Assembly (NCBI GenBank): GCA_031315995.1
Contig: JALDRG010000007.1
Span: 186,001 to 250,000 of the forward strand
Length of the DNA stretch: 64,000 bases
Direction of reading: 5' to 3'
Source: Nitrospira sp.
GTDB taxonomy: Bacteria; Nitrospirota; Nitrospiria; Nitrospirales; Nitrospiraceae
The notes beneath the pieces were generated by a model that was given only the letters and a program-made list of their open reading frames with translations, did no database searches and had not been told where the DNA came from. The position numbers were made by a program, and so were the translations under genes. This document shows, one piece after another, positions 32,984 through 41,474 of this stretch; within the stretch, counting starts at the first letter, position 1; every line of letters begins with the position of its first letter.

Positions 32984-34483
32984 ATGAACCAGACTCCTTC
33001 TCACAATCTGTCCCGTGTGATCGGCACGGAGACCGAATTCGGTATCGCCAGTCGCGATCCGAATGCGGCCGATCCGGTCGCGAACTCTATTCATCTCATC
33101 GGGCACTATCCGAATCTGCCGGCGCCTCACGCGGTGTGGGATTATGAGAATGAAAACCCCTTGCTGGATGCACGCGGGTTCGAGGTGGATGGTGAACGCG
33201 AGCGGCCTGGACCGGACTACAATCGGCAGTTGAATAAAGTCTTGGCGAACGGCGGTCGTCTCTATGTCGATGGCGCGCATCCTGAATATTCCACGCCGGA
33301 ATGTATCAACGCCAGGGAAGTGGTGGCATTCGAGCGAGTCGGAGAGCGGATCGTTGCGCAGGCCTTGGATAGTATTACCAAGGCGCGTGGACGGGATCAG
33401 TTCGTTCTATATAAGAATAATTCCGACGGCAAGGGCAACAGCTACGGGTATCATGAGAACTACCTCGTGTCGCGAACGGTTCCGTTCGAACGCATCACGC
33501 AGGTGCTCACGCCGTTCTTCGTCACGCGGCCCATTTATGCCGGATCGGGCAAGGTCGGTGCGGAAAACCAGACCGGTCCCGTCGAGTATCAGATTTCGCA
33601 ACGGGCCGACTTTTTCGAAACCCTCGTCGATCTCAACACGATGGTTCGGCGACCGATCATCAATACGCGCGACGAACCGCATTCCGATTCGGCGAAATAC
33701 CGACGGCTTCACGTGATCGTCGGGGATGCCAATATGGCGGAGGTGTCGACGTACCTCAAAGTCGGAACCTTGGCGATCGTGCTCGAGTTGCTTGAGGCCG
33801 GAGCCGAGCTTCCTCGGATCAGTCTCGCGGACCCGGTGAGTGCCATCAAGCAGGTGTCCCGGGACGTGCGGGTGAAGGACAGTCTCAAGCTGACCGATGG
33901 AAGCGCGTCGACTGCGATTGCCGTGCAGCGGGCATACCTCAAGGCTGCTCAGAGCTACTATGCCTGCCATGAACTGAACCAGGTGACGAAGGACGTGCTG
34001 GTCCGGTGGGAAGATGTGCTCGACCGTCTGGAGCGCGACCCTCGGTCATTGGTGCGGGAGTTGGATTGGGTCGCGAAGCGGTACTTGATTGAATCCTATA
34101 TGGAGCGAAAATCCTGTGGTTGGGACGATCCGCGTATACGTCTGATGGATTTCCAATATCATGATGTCCGTCCAGAAAAGGGGTTGTATTACACGCTGGA
34201 GCGCAGTCATAGCATCGAACGAGTGGTGTTGGACCATGAGATCGTTCGGGCTGAGCTGAATCCGCCGGTGGGAACCAGGGCATATTTCAGGGGCCAGTGC
34301 GTCAAGAAATACCCGAATGCCGTCTACGGGGCGAGTTGGACGTCCGTGTTGTTTGATATCGGGCAGAACAAGATCAAGAAAATTCCCTTGATGGATCCCC
34401 TGCGAGGGACTGAAGCGCTCACGGGAGAGCTGTTGGCCCAAGCGGAGACCGCGGCCGCGCTGCTCGCAAAACTTTCGACTTGA
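32984..34483 (+). CDS. dop: Depupylase/deamidase Dop
   Basis: 499 residues of the carboxylate-amine ligase-like family. VIGTETEFGIASRD starts the fold and LYVDGAHPEYSTPEC holds the catalytic Asp (comparable to Asp64 of C. glutamicum PafA). WDYENENPLLDARGF lies in the long Dop-specific insertion that tells Dop from PafA. KNNSDGKGNSYGYHENYL and INTRDEPHSDSAKYRRLHVIVGDANMAE are family signatures. Dop deamidates or removes the ubiquitin-like tag. ATG 32984 follows the ATPase stop closely; the frame is open further upstream but that part is a shadow. Confidence 0.95.
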   Translation: MNQTPSHNLSRVIGTETEFGIASRDPNAADPVANSIHLIGHYPNLPAPHAVWDYENENPLLDARGFEVDGERERPGPDYNRQLNKVLANGGRLYVDGAHPEYSTPECINAREVVAFERVGERIVAQALDSITKARGRDQFVLYKNNSDGKGNSYGYHENYLVSRTVPFERITQVLTPFFVTRPIYAGSGKVGAENQTGPVEYQISQRADFFETLVDLNTMVRRPIINTRDEPHSDSAKYRRLHVIVGDANMAEVSTYLKVGTLAIVLELLEAGAELPRISLADPVSAIKQVSRDVRVKDSLKLTDGSASTAIAVQRAYLKAAQSYYACHELNQVTKDVLVRWEDVLDRLERDPRSLVRELDWVAKRYLIESYMERKSCGWDDPRIRLMDFQYHDVRPEKGLYYTLERSHSIERVVLDHEIVRAELNPPVGTRAYFRGQCVKKYPNAVYGASWTSVLFDIGQNKIKKIPLMDPLRGTEALTGELLAQAETAAALLAKLST

Positions 34484-34496
34484 CTGCGACAATTGA

Positions 34497-35321
34497 ATGA
34501 AAAACATTTCCTTCCTTCCATATCACGAAGGGTCCAGTTTCTTCGATTTCCTCTCCGAGCGTCACCCCGAGTTGAAACCTGGTTTGCATGCCATCACGGC
34601 TCATCGGATGGCGCCTGCTGTCGACCTAAGCCAGCCTGGAACCATCCCCGTGCCGCATGGGACAACGGTTTTGGCGTTGAAATATCGGGATGGGGCGATT
34701 ATCGCCGGTGATCGACGGGCGACGGAAGGATTTCAAATCGCCGACCGACGGATTGAGAAAGTCTTCCGCATCGACGAGTATTCCGCCATGGCTATCGCCG
34801 GGGCGGCGGGACCGTGCATCGAGATGGCCAAACTCTTTCAGACCGAGCTTGAACATTATGAAAAGCTCGAGGGAGTGCAGCTTTCCTGTGAGGGCAAGGC
34901 CAATAAGCTAGGGCAAATGGTGAAGGCCAATCTGCCGATGGTGTTTCAAGGGCTTGTCGTCATGCCGCTCTATGTCGGGTACGATGTGAAGCGAAACGAA
35001 GGGCGTATTTTTAAGTACGACATTACCGGAGGTCGGTACGAAGAGTCCGACCACCATTCCATCGGCTCCGGCGGCAAGGATGCGCGCAACACCATGCGCG
35101 AACATTATCGATCGAGCCTTCCCGAAGAAGACGCGCTTCGAGTCGGACTCCTGGCGCTCTACAATGCAGCGGATGAGGATGTGGGAACCGGTGGGCCGGA
35201 TCTGGTTCGCGGTATTTATCCGACGGCCAAGATCGTCAGCGGCGCCGGTATTACGGATGTTCCTGAAGACCGAGTCCGTGCCTTGTACGAAACCATGATC
35301 GCCGAGCGAAGGAGATTCTAG
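34497..35321 (+). CDS. prcB: 20S proteasome beta subunit
   Basis: 274 residues. The propeptide is about 55 residues and ends at GTIPVPHG; cleavage exposes Thr56 in TTVLALKYRDG, the catalytic N-terminal Thr. GDRRATEGFQIADRRIEKVFRID supplies the conserved Asp and Lys. Beta subunits form the inner proteolytic rings. It begins 13 bp after dop; in actinobacteria the pup gene normally lies between dop and prcB, and there is no room for it here. Confidence 0.95.
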   Translation: MKNISFLPYHEGSSFFDFLSERHPELKPGLHAITAHRMAPAVDLSQPGTIPVPHGTTVLALKYRDGAIIAGDRRATEGFQIADRRIEKVFRIDEYSAMAIAGAAGPCIEMAKLFQTELEHYEKLEGVQLSCEGKANKLGQMVKANLPMVFQGLVVMPLYVGYDVKRNEGRIFKYDITGGRYEESDHHSIGSGGKDARNTMREHYRSSLPEEDALRVGLLALYNAADEDVGTGGPDLVRGIYPTAKIVSGAGITDVPEDRVRALYETMIAERRRF

Positions 35322-35324
35322 CCG

Positions 35325-36008
35325 ATGCCGTTGCCTTACTACGTCTCGCCGGAACAGATGATGCAGGACAAGGCGGAGTATGCCAAGAAGGGCATCGCCA
35401 AGGGACGCTCCATCATCGCCCTCGAATATGTAGACGGCATTCTACTCGCAGCAGACAATCCCAGCTCTTCCTTGCATAAAGTGTCCGAGGTGTATGACCG
35501 TATCGCGTTTGCCGGGGCCGGCAAATATAGTGAGTTCGAGCATCTCAGGAAGGCAGGGATCCGCCATGCTGATCTGACCGGCTATATGTACAGCCGAGAG
35601 GATGTAAGCGCACGGACCTTGTCCAATGCCTATTCGCAGAGCCTTGGGACGGCCTTCAGCACGGATGTCAAACCATTGGAAGTGGAAATTCTCGTGGTGC
35701 AGGTGGGTGCGAACGGCCAGGCGAACGAGATATTTCGCATTTCGTTCGACGGAAGCATCGTGGATGAAAAAAACCTTGCGGTCATCGGCGGCCGATCCGA
35801 ATCGGTTCAGCAGTACTTGCGGGAACATGCCACACCTCAGCCACCGAATTTGAAGGACGGGCTCAGACGTTGTCTAGCAGCCCTGGAGCAGGTCGCCTCT
35901 CAAAAGATTCCCTCTGAAAACCTCGAAGTGGCCGTGCTGGACAGGAATCGCCTTGGGCGGAAGTTCAGACGGTTGAGCAGTGCCGATATTTCCCAACTCT
36001 TCGCGTAA
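35325..36008 (+). CDS. prcA: 20S proteasome alpha subunit
   Basis: 227 residues. YYVSPEQMMQDKAEYAKKGIAKGRSIIALEY is the N-terminal alpha-subunit gate and helix H0; no propeptide or catalytic Thr is present. It forms the outer rings that gate entry and dock the ATPase. It begins 3 bp after prcB, so the two are almost certainly co-translated. Confidence 0.94.
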   Translation: MPLPYYVSPEQMMQDKAEYAKKGIAKGRSIIALEYVDGILLAADNPSSSLHKVSEVYDRIAFAGAGKYSEFEHLRKAGIRHADLTGYMYSREDVSARTLSNAYSQSLGTAFSTDVKPLEVEILVVQVGANGQANEIFRISFDGSIVDEKNLAVIGGRSESVQQYLREHATPQPPNLKDGLRRCLAALEQVASQKIPSENLEVAVLDRNRLGRKFRRLSSADISQLFA

Positions 36009-36137
36009 TTGTCGCCTCCTCCAATCCTCCTTTCCTCACTGCTGACAAGGCTGGCTCGCCTGACCATGCGGCGAATCGGTTGAAGCCCCACGCGTCACGG
36101 TGTATCCTGAGAGAGACCGTGACGAGGACACCGGCAC

Positions 36138-37514
36138 ATGCTACAACGAATTTTTGGTTTGGAAAATGAGTACGGGCTGATCTTCTCTCCCAATGGGAAG
36201 ATTTATCTTCCGATGGAAAAGGTGCTGGGCTATATCTTCGAAGGGCTGATCCCTAATAGCTGGCCGTCCAACGCGTTTCTGGTCAATGGCGCACGATTCT
36301 ATCAGGATACCGGTTGCCATCCCGAGTACTCTACGCCGGAGTGTGACAACATCCTCGACCTGGTCATCCATGACAAGGCCGGCGAGCGTTTACTGGAGGC
36401 TTGTTTACCGGCGGCCGAAGAGCGCCTGCGGGAGGAGGGGTTGTCCGGCGAGATCTATATTTTCAAGAACAACACCGATTCGCTCGGCAATACCTACGGC
36501 TGCCACGAAAACTATCTCATGCGTCGGGACGTGGATTTTTGGAAAGTTACCGAACAACTCATTCCATTTTTCGTGACCCGTCAGATCTACTCCGGTGCGG
36601 GTAAGGTGCTGAAAGTCTCCGGCAAGCCGCAATACTTCATCTCGCAGCGCGCCCAGCATATTCATGAGAAGACGTCCTCCTCGACGACCTCGTCGCGGAG
36701 CATCATCAATACTCGTGATGAACCGCACGCCGACGCGGAGAAGTATCGGCGACTCCACATCATCGTGGGTGATTCCAATATGTCGGAGTATGCCACCTAC
36801 CTCAAGGTCGGCACCGCCACGTTGGTGCTCTCGATGATCGAAGCCGGGTATTCGGTGAGCGGCATGGAACTCGAAGATCCCGTCAAAGCCATACGAGAAA
36901 TTTCCCGCGATCCGACGCTCATGAAGAAGGTGAAGTTGGACGACGGCAGGCAGATGACGGCGATCGAAATTCAGCGAGTCTACGTCAAGCGCGCCAAGGA
37001 GTTTCTGTCGGAGCAGGAACATGATCCGGTGCTGGACGACGTCCTGGAGAAGTGGGTGTCCGTGTTGGATCGCCTGGAAGAGGATCCCATGCAACTCGTG
37101 CACGAGGTCGATTGGGTGATGAAAAAGCATCTCATCCAATCGTACACGGATAAAAAAGACTGCGGTTGGGATGACCCTCGGGTGTTTTTGTTGGATTTGC
37201 AATTTCATGACGTGAAACGGACGCGCGGGCTGTATTATTTGATGGAGAATCGGGGTATGGCCGTGCGGGCGGTCGAGGAGGAAGCGGTACAGCGGGCGAT
37301 GTCCGTACCGCCTCAAACCACGCGCGCAAAAGTCCGCGGTGACTTTATCCGGTTCGCTCGTGCCAAGAATCGCTCGTACACGGTTGATTGGACCTATCTG
37401 AAGTTGAATGGGTACTGGGAAGAGACGATCCTCTGCATGGATCCGTTCAGCGCGGTGAACCGGCGGGTCGAGGAATTGTTATCACAAGTGTCCAGCGCGC
37501 GACTGTATCGATGA
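36138..37514 (+). CDS. pafA: Pup/UBact--protein ligase PafA
   Basis: 458 residues. The family signatures are IFGLENEYGLIFSP, FYQDTGCHPEYSTPECDN (catalytic Asp), IYIFKNNTDSLGNTYGCHENYL, INTRDEPHADAEKYRRLHIIVGDSNMSE and QTTRAKVRGDFI. It lacks the Dop insertion and therefore is the ligase that joins the C-terminal Glu/Gln of a small tag to substrate Lys. A 129-bp gap separates it from prcA; I checked that gap for a small tag gene and found none. Its stop overlaps a possible start of the M23 gene (ATGA). Confidence 0.95.
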   Translation: MLQRIFGLENEYGLIFSPNGKIYLPMEKVLGYIFEGLIPNSWPSNAFLVNGARFYQDTGCHPEYSTPECDNILDLVIHDKAGERLLEACLPAAEERLREEGLSGEIYIFKNNTDSLGNTYGCHENYLMRRDVDFWKVTEQLIPFFVTRQIYSGAGKVLKVSGKPQYFISQRAQHIHEKTSSSTTSSRSIINTRDEPHADAEKYRRLHIIVGDSNMSEYATYLKVGTATLVLSMIEAGYSVSGMELEDPVKAIREISRDPTLMKKVKLDDGRQMTAIEIQRVYVKRAKEFLSEQEHDPVLDDVLEKWVSVLDRLEEDPMQLVHEVDWVMKKHLIQSYTDKKDCGWDDPRVFLLDLQFHDVKRTRGLYYLMENRGMAVRAVEEEAVQRAMSVPPQTTRAKVRGDFIRFARAKNRSYTVDWTYLKLNGYWEETILCMDPFSAVNRRVEELLSQVSSARLYR

Positions 37515-37546
37515 CACGGGTTGAAGGGGAGAGACGAGGCAAGACC

Positions 37547-38533
37547 ATGTCGTTTCTAGATCGCTTTCTCATCATCTCCGTCGTCCTGCTGACGAGTGTC
37601 TTTCCGGTCGAGTTGTTTCCGAACACGGGGCCTGTGCCTCGCGGGGGCGACGGGCAATTCAGCGGTAGGCAGGGGCAGGTGGTCGTCATCACCGTTCCGG
37701 ACATCAAGGATGCGACACGCGTCAAAGGGCAGTTTCTGGGGCGCAGGGTGACGTTTTTCCCGGACCCGTCCACCAGCGGTAGCGCCGGGTACCTCGGATT
37801 GTTGGGGATTGATATGCAGGATGAGCCGGGGGCGCACGAGCTCACGATCGATGTGCAATTGGGCGAGCAGACACGTCATCTCTCCTATCAGGTATTGGTG
37901 TTGAAAGAAAAATTTTCCATCGAACATCTGAAGCTGCCGAAAGAGAAGGTGGATCTTGACGAGAAGGCCGCTGCGCGTTGGAAGGCCGAACAGGAGCAGG
38001 TTCGCAAGGCCTTGGCCGAAGAGTCTGCCATGCGACTCTGGCAGGTGGGGTTCATCGAGCCGGTCCATGGCAAGCGCACGGGGATATTCGGCAGTGTCCG
38101 CATTATGAATGGTCAAGCCAGGAGTCCGCACAGCGGGGAAGATATCGGCGCCCCGATGGGGACCGACGTCATGGCTAGTAATGACGGCGTGGTGCGACTG
38201 ACTGTGGATCACATCTTTTCAGGCCGCGGCATCTTTGTGGACCACGGTCTTGGCCTCTACTCGATGTATTTTCATCTCTCCGACGTGCTGGTCAAAGAAG
38301 GAGACCTGATCAAAGCCGGACAGGTGATCGGCAAGGTCGGCGCGACCGGCAGAGCTACCGGCCCTCATCTCCATTGGGGCATGAAGTTGAACGGCGCACG
38401 TGTGAATCCCTACACCCTGCTTGAATTGCCTTTCCCGCAGAATCCCGCCGCCGGTGCGGCCGATATCGGCCGCGCGACGGCCCCAGCACGAACAGAATCA
38501 AATTCCGCTGCAGTCGGCGGCGATACCCGCTAA
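37547..38533 (+). CDS. M23 family metallopeptidase, exported
   Basis: 328 residues. A signal peptide (FLIISVVLLTSVFPVELFP) is followed by an Ig-like region, a coiled helix (about 135-165) and an M23 domain with an intact zinc site: HSGED (HxxxD) and HLHW. It probably cuts peptidoglycan cross-bridges in the periplasm. ATG 37547 has GAGGC upstream; ATG 37511, overlapping the pafA stop, is in frame and would add 12 residues. Co-transcription with the proteasome operon is likely from the spacing. Confidence 0.88.
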   Translation: MSFLDRFLIISVVLLTSVFPVELFPNTGPVPRGGDGQFSGRQGQVVVITVPDIKDATRVKGQFLGRRVTFFPDPSTSGSAGYLGLLGIDMQDEPGAHELTIDVQLGEQTRHLSYQVLVLKEKFSIEHLKLPKEKVDLDEKAAARWKAEQEQVRKALAEESAMRLWQVGFIEPVHGKRTGIFGSVRIMNGQARSPHSGEDIGAPMGTDVMASNDGVVRLTVDHIFSGRGIFVDHGLGLYSMYFHLSDVLVKEGDLIKAGQVIGKVGATGRATGPHLHWGMKLNGARVNPYTLLELPFPQNPAAGAADIGRATAPARTESNSAAVGGDTR

Positions 38534-38576
38534 CGGTTCCGCGTCCGACGCTCCCCCCATCCAGGTCGATACACGC

Positions 38577-41030
38577 TCAGGACGTGCGACACGGTCCGCC
38601 TCGGGCCCCATGGCGTATCGTTGAATCAAGGGCCGCCGCCACCGCTTTTACCAGCGAGTCAGGGGTATAAGGTTTCGGCAAGAATGCCGTCTCCGTATTC
38701 AGGTCTTCCAGCAACGTGTCTTCTCGGTCTGAATAACCGGACGTGAGGATGACTTTGATGTCCGGTTGCAGGGTTCGAAGTGCTTGAGCGAGTTGTATCC
38801 CTCCCATGCCTGGCATCACCAGATCGGTAATCAAGAGCGCGACGTTGCGCTCCTGTTGACGGATCATCTGTAACGCGTCTTCGCCGGTGCGAGCGGCCAA
38901 GATCGTATAGTGTTGCGCGACCAGCACGGTATGCGCCAAACCACGAACCATGTCATTGTCTTCCACCAGAAGAATGATTTCCGATGGTTCAGTGATGATC
39001 TTGGACTGACCCACCGGGCGTGGCGAGTCGGAATCCTCATCCATGCGAGGCAGGTAAATCGTGAATGAGGTCCCGTTTCCCGGCTCGCTCTTAATCCCGA
39101 TGGTGCCTCCGTTCTGCCGGACGATTCCATAGACTGTAGACAGTCCAAGGCCGGTTCCTTTGCCCAACGCTTTCGTCGTAAAAAATGGCTCAAACACGTG
39201 CGCCAATGTGTCGGCATCCATCCCGCACCCTGTGTCCCGAACGACGAGTGTGACGTAGGGACCCGGAGTGAGGGTATCGGGCCAGAGTGGATCGGAGTGG
39301 ACGATCGATACCGAGTTCGTTTCCAAATGAAGGCGCCCTCCCTGCGGCATCGCATCTCGAGCATTGACCACGAGATTCATCACGACCTGTTCGATTTGAC
39401 CGGGATCTGCCTTGATTCGTCCCAGTCCGGAATCCAAGGTGAGGACGAGTTCAATATCCTCGCCGATGACACGCTTCATGAGCTCGACAATTTCGGTCAC
39501 GTGGTCATTGAGGTTGAGCGGTTGGCGTTCGACAATCTGGTGACGTGTGAAGGCCAGTAATTGTCGAGTCAGTCCGGTGGCCTTATTGCCGGCTTCTCTG
39601 ATTTGTGCCATGCCTCGTTGCGCCCGGGAGGTCAATCCTGGCTCGTCCATCAAGAGCTCGGCCCAACTATTGATGATGGTCAACAGATTATTGAAGTCAT
39701 GTGCAACGCCTCCGGCCATGCGTCCGAGGGCTTCCATTTTCTGTGCTTGGCGAAGTTGTCGTTCGAGATCCTTTCGATGAAGAAATTCAGAGATCATGGC
39801 GCCTAATTCAGAGATCCGTTCCAATTTGGAGACAGTGGGGTGAAGCCGTTCATAGGTGAGAAACTCCATGATGCCCAGGATCTCTTTTCCGGTATAGATC
39901 GGGAATGCGATCATTCCGTGGAGGTCGGCTTGTCGCGCAGCTTGAAGGGCCGGAAATTCGGCCTCCTGTAGGATATCCGGACAGAGCGTGGCATCCCCCG
40001 TCTTCCAGACCTGCCCAGCCACGCCGACCCCCTGTCGTAACACCAGGCCCTGGTAGATTCGAGAGAAGTGCTCCGCAGGAAGGCCTGGCTGGTGCCACAG
40101 GGCATTGCACCGCAACGTCTTATCATGTGACTCCACGAGCCACAATGCTCCCAGCGTCCAGCCTTGGAGTTCGCACATGGCGCGAAGGATCTTGGGAACC
40201 GCCTCATTCAGCGAAGCCGATTCTTCAAGGGCGAGGCCGACGGCGAGTTGAACGGCATGCATCGTTTCGGCATGCCGGCGTTCAGTGATGTCGGTCTTGG
40301 CGCCGATCATGCGATACGGCCTTCCCGCTTGGTCGCGAAGGACATAGCCGTGATCGATCACATAGGCATAGGTTCCGTCGACCCGACGAAATCGATATTC
40401 AGCCGTCCACAAATGCTGATCCGACTGAAGGATCTGGGCGAGGTTGACGAGCACCGAGGCCCGATCCTCGGGATGAATCTGCTCGGACCAGGGGACCACG
40501 CCGGCTCGAAGATCCTCAGCGCCGGGTCCGTACACCGTTTGATAGGCCTCGTTGAACCACATCGCCCCGGAGGTGAGGTCCCAGTCCCAGATCCCGTCCC
40601 GAGTGGCGAGACACGTCAGGTGAAACCGCTCTTCGCTCTTCCGCAGGGCTTGCTCGACACGGTGCCGGCCCATGGCATAACGAATGGCGCGTCGCAATCC
40701 ATCTCCCGTCAATCGACCCTTCACGAGATAATCCTGCGCGCCGTGCAGAAGGGATTTCTCGGCCACCATGTCGTTGTCCAATCCCGTCAATACGATGACC
40801 GGCGCATCGCCGGCTTGATCCCGTACCCGATCGAGAGTCTCCAATCCCTGGCTGTCCGGCAGAGAGAGATCGACCAAGACGGCGTCCACGTGATGTTCTG
40901 CAAGTCTCAACACGCCCGCTTCAAGTCTGTCCGCCCAATCGAGCGTGAAGCCGTCCGGCGTGTGGTCACAGAGTGCTTCACGGATGAGTTCCGCATCATC
41001 TTCATTGTCCTCAATCAACAACACCTGCAT
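38577..41030 (-). CDS. Hybrid histidine kinase (REC-PAS-GAF-HisKA-HATPase-REC)
   Basis: 817 residues, no membrane segment. An N-terminal receiver (1-120; LIEDNEDD, VLVDLSLPD), a PAS domain with PAC (about 130-255), a GAF domain (about 265-420), HisKA with H-box GRMAGGVAHDFNNLLTII (near 440), HATPase (DTGCGMD, GTGLGLSTVYGIV) and a C-terminal receiver (LITDLVMPGMGG). It is the last gene of a three-gene reverse operon, 3 bp after the single-domain regulator. It probably receives phosphate from, or modulates, the upstream kinase. Confidence 0.92.
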   Translation of the reverse strand: MQVLLIEDNEDDAELIREALCDHTPDGFTLDWADRLEAGVLRLAEHHVDAVLVDLSLPDSQGLETLDRVRDQAGDAPVIVLTGLDNDMVAEKSLLHGAQDYLVKGRLTGDGLRRAIRYAMGRHRVEQALRKSEERFHLTCLATRDGIWDWDLTSGAMWFNEAYQTVYGPGAEDLRAGVVPWSEQIHPEDRASVLVNLAQILQSDQHLWTAEYRFRRVDGTYAYVIDHGYVLRDQAGRPYRMIGAKTDITERRHAETMHAVQLAVGLALEESASLNEAVPKILRAMCELQGWTLGALWLVESHDKTLRCNALWHQPGLPAEHFSRIYQGLVLRQGVGVAGQVWKTGDATLCPDILQEAEFPALQAARQADLHGMIAFPIYTGKEILGIMEFLTYERLHPTVSKLERISELGAMISEFLHRKDLERQLRQAQKMEALGRMAGGVAHDFNNLLTIINSWAELLMDEPGLTSRAQRGMAQIREAGNKATGLTRQLLAFTRHQIVERQPLNLNDHVTEIVELMKRVIGEDIELVLTLDSGLGRIKADPGQIEQVVMNLVVNARDAMPQGGRLHLETNSVSIVHSDPLWPDTLTPGPYVTLVVRDTGCGMDADTLAHVFEPFFTTKALGKGTGLGLSTVYGIVRQNGGTIGIKSEPGNGTSFTIYLPRMDEDSDSPRPVGQSKIITEPSEIILLVEDNDMVRGLAHTVLVAQHYTILAARTGEDALQMIRQQERNVALLITDLVMPGMGGIQLAQALRTLQPDIKVILTSGYSDREDTLLEDLNTETAFLPKPYTPDSLVKAVAAALDSTIRHGARGGPCRTS

Positions 41031-41033
41031 GCG

Positions 41034-41474
41034 TTACCTCTTCAGTGTTGGGACTTTCGAGACCAGGGTCCAATAAAGTTCGAATTCTTTCACGACGGCG
41101 AGAAATCGCGTGAATGTCACCGGCTTGCGAATGTAGGAGCAGGCGCCCTGTTCAAACGAACGCAGGATATCTTCTTCGCGTTCACTGACGGTGAGGATGA
41201 CGACCGGAAGCGGGCGAAACCGGAGATCGGATTTGATTTCCGTCAGCACCTCAAGCCCGGTTTTTTTCGGCATATTGATGTCGAGGAGCACCATGCCAGG
41301 AAGAGGAGAGCGGCTGAAGACGCCTTCTCCTCGCAGGTAGGCGAGGGCCTCCTCGCCGTCGCGCACAACGGCGATACGATTGGCCATGTTCACGGTCTCG
41401 AAGGCTTCCCGGATCAGCAAGATATCGTCTTCATTGTCTTCTGCGATCAGAATATCGAATGGCCGCATGGTCAT
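41034..41474 (-). CDS. Single-domain response regulator (Rcp1-like)
   Basis: 146 residues, receiver only. LIAEDNEDDILLIREAF, the phospho-acceptor Asp in MVLLDINMPKKTG and the Lys in YIRKPVTF are canonical. NEDD and the NMPKKTG loop are typical of Rcp1-type regulators that partner phytochrome-like kinases. The start overlaps the stop of the upstream kinase (ATGA) and the next gene begins 3 bp after its stop. It has no output domain and presumably acts in a phosphorelay. Confidence 0.92.
   Translation of the reverse strand: MTMRPFDILIAEDNEDDILLIREAFETVNMANRIAVVRDGEEALAYLRGEGVFSRSPLPGMVLLDINMPKKTGLEVLTEIKSDLRFRPLPVVILTVSEREEDILRSFEQGACSYIRKPVTFTRFLAVVKEFELYWTLVSKVPTLKR

Noticed and set aside
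33241..33320. Dop has Asn after ECI where actinobacterial Dop has Asp, suggesting an inactive enzyme
   Set aside because: The catalytic Asp of the family is in LYVDGAHPEY, which is intact, so no loss of activity is indicated.
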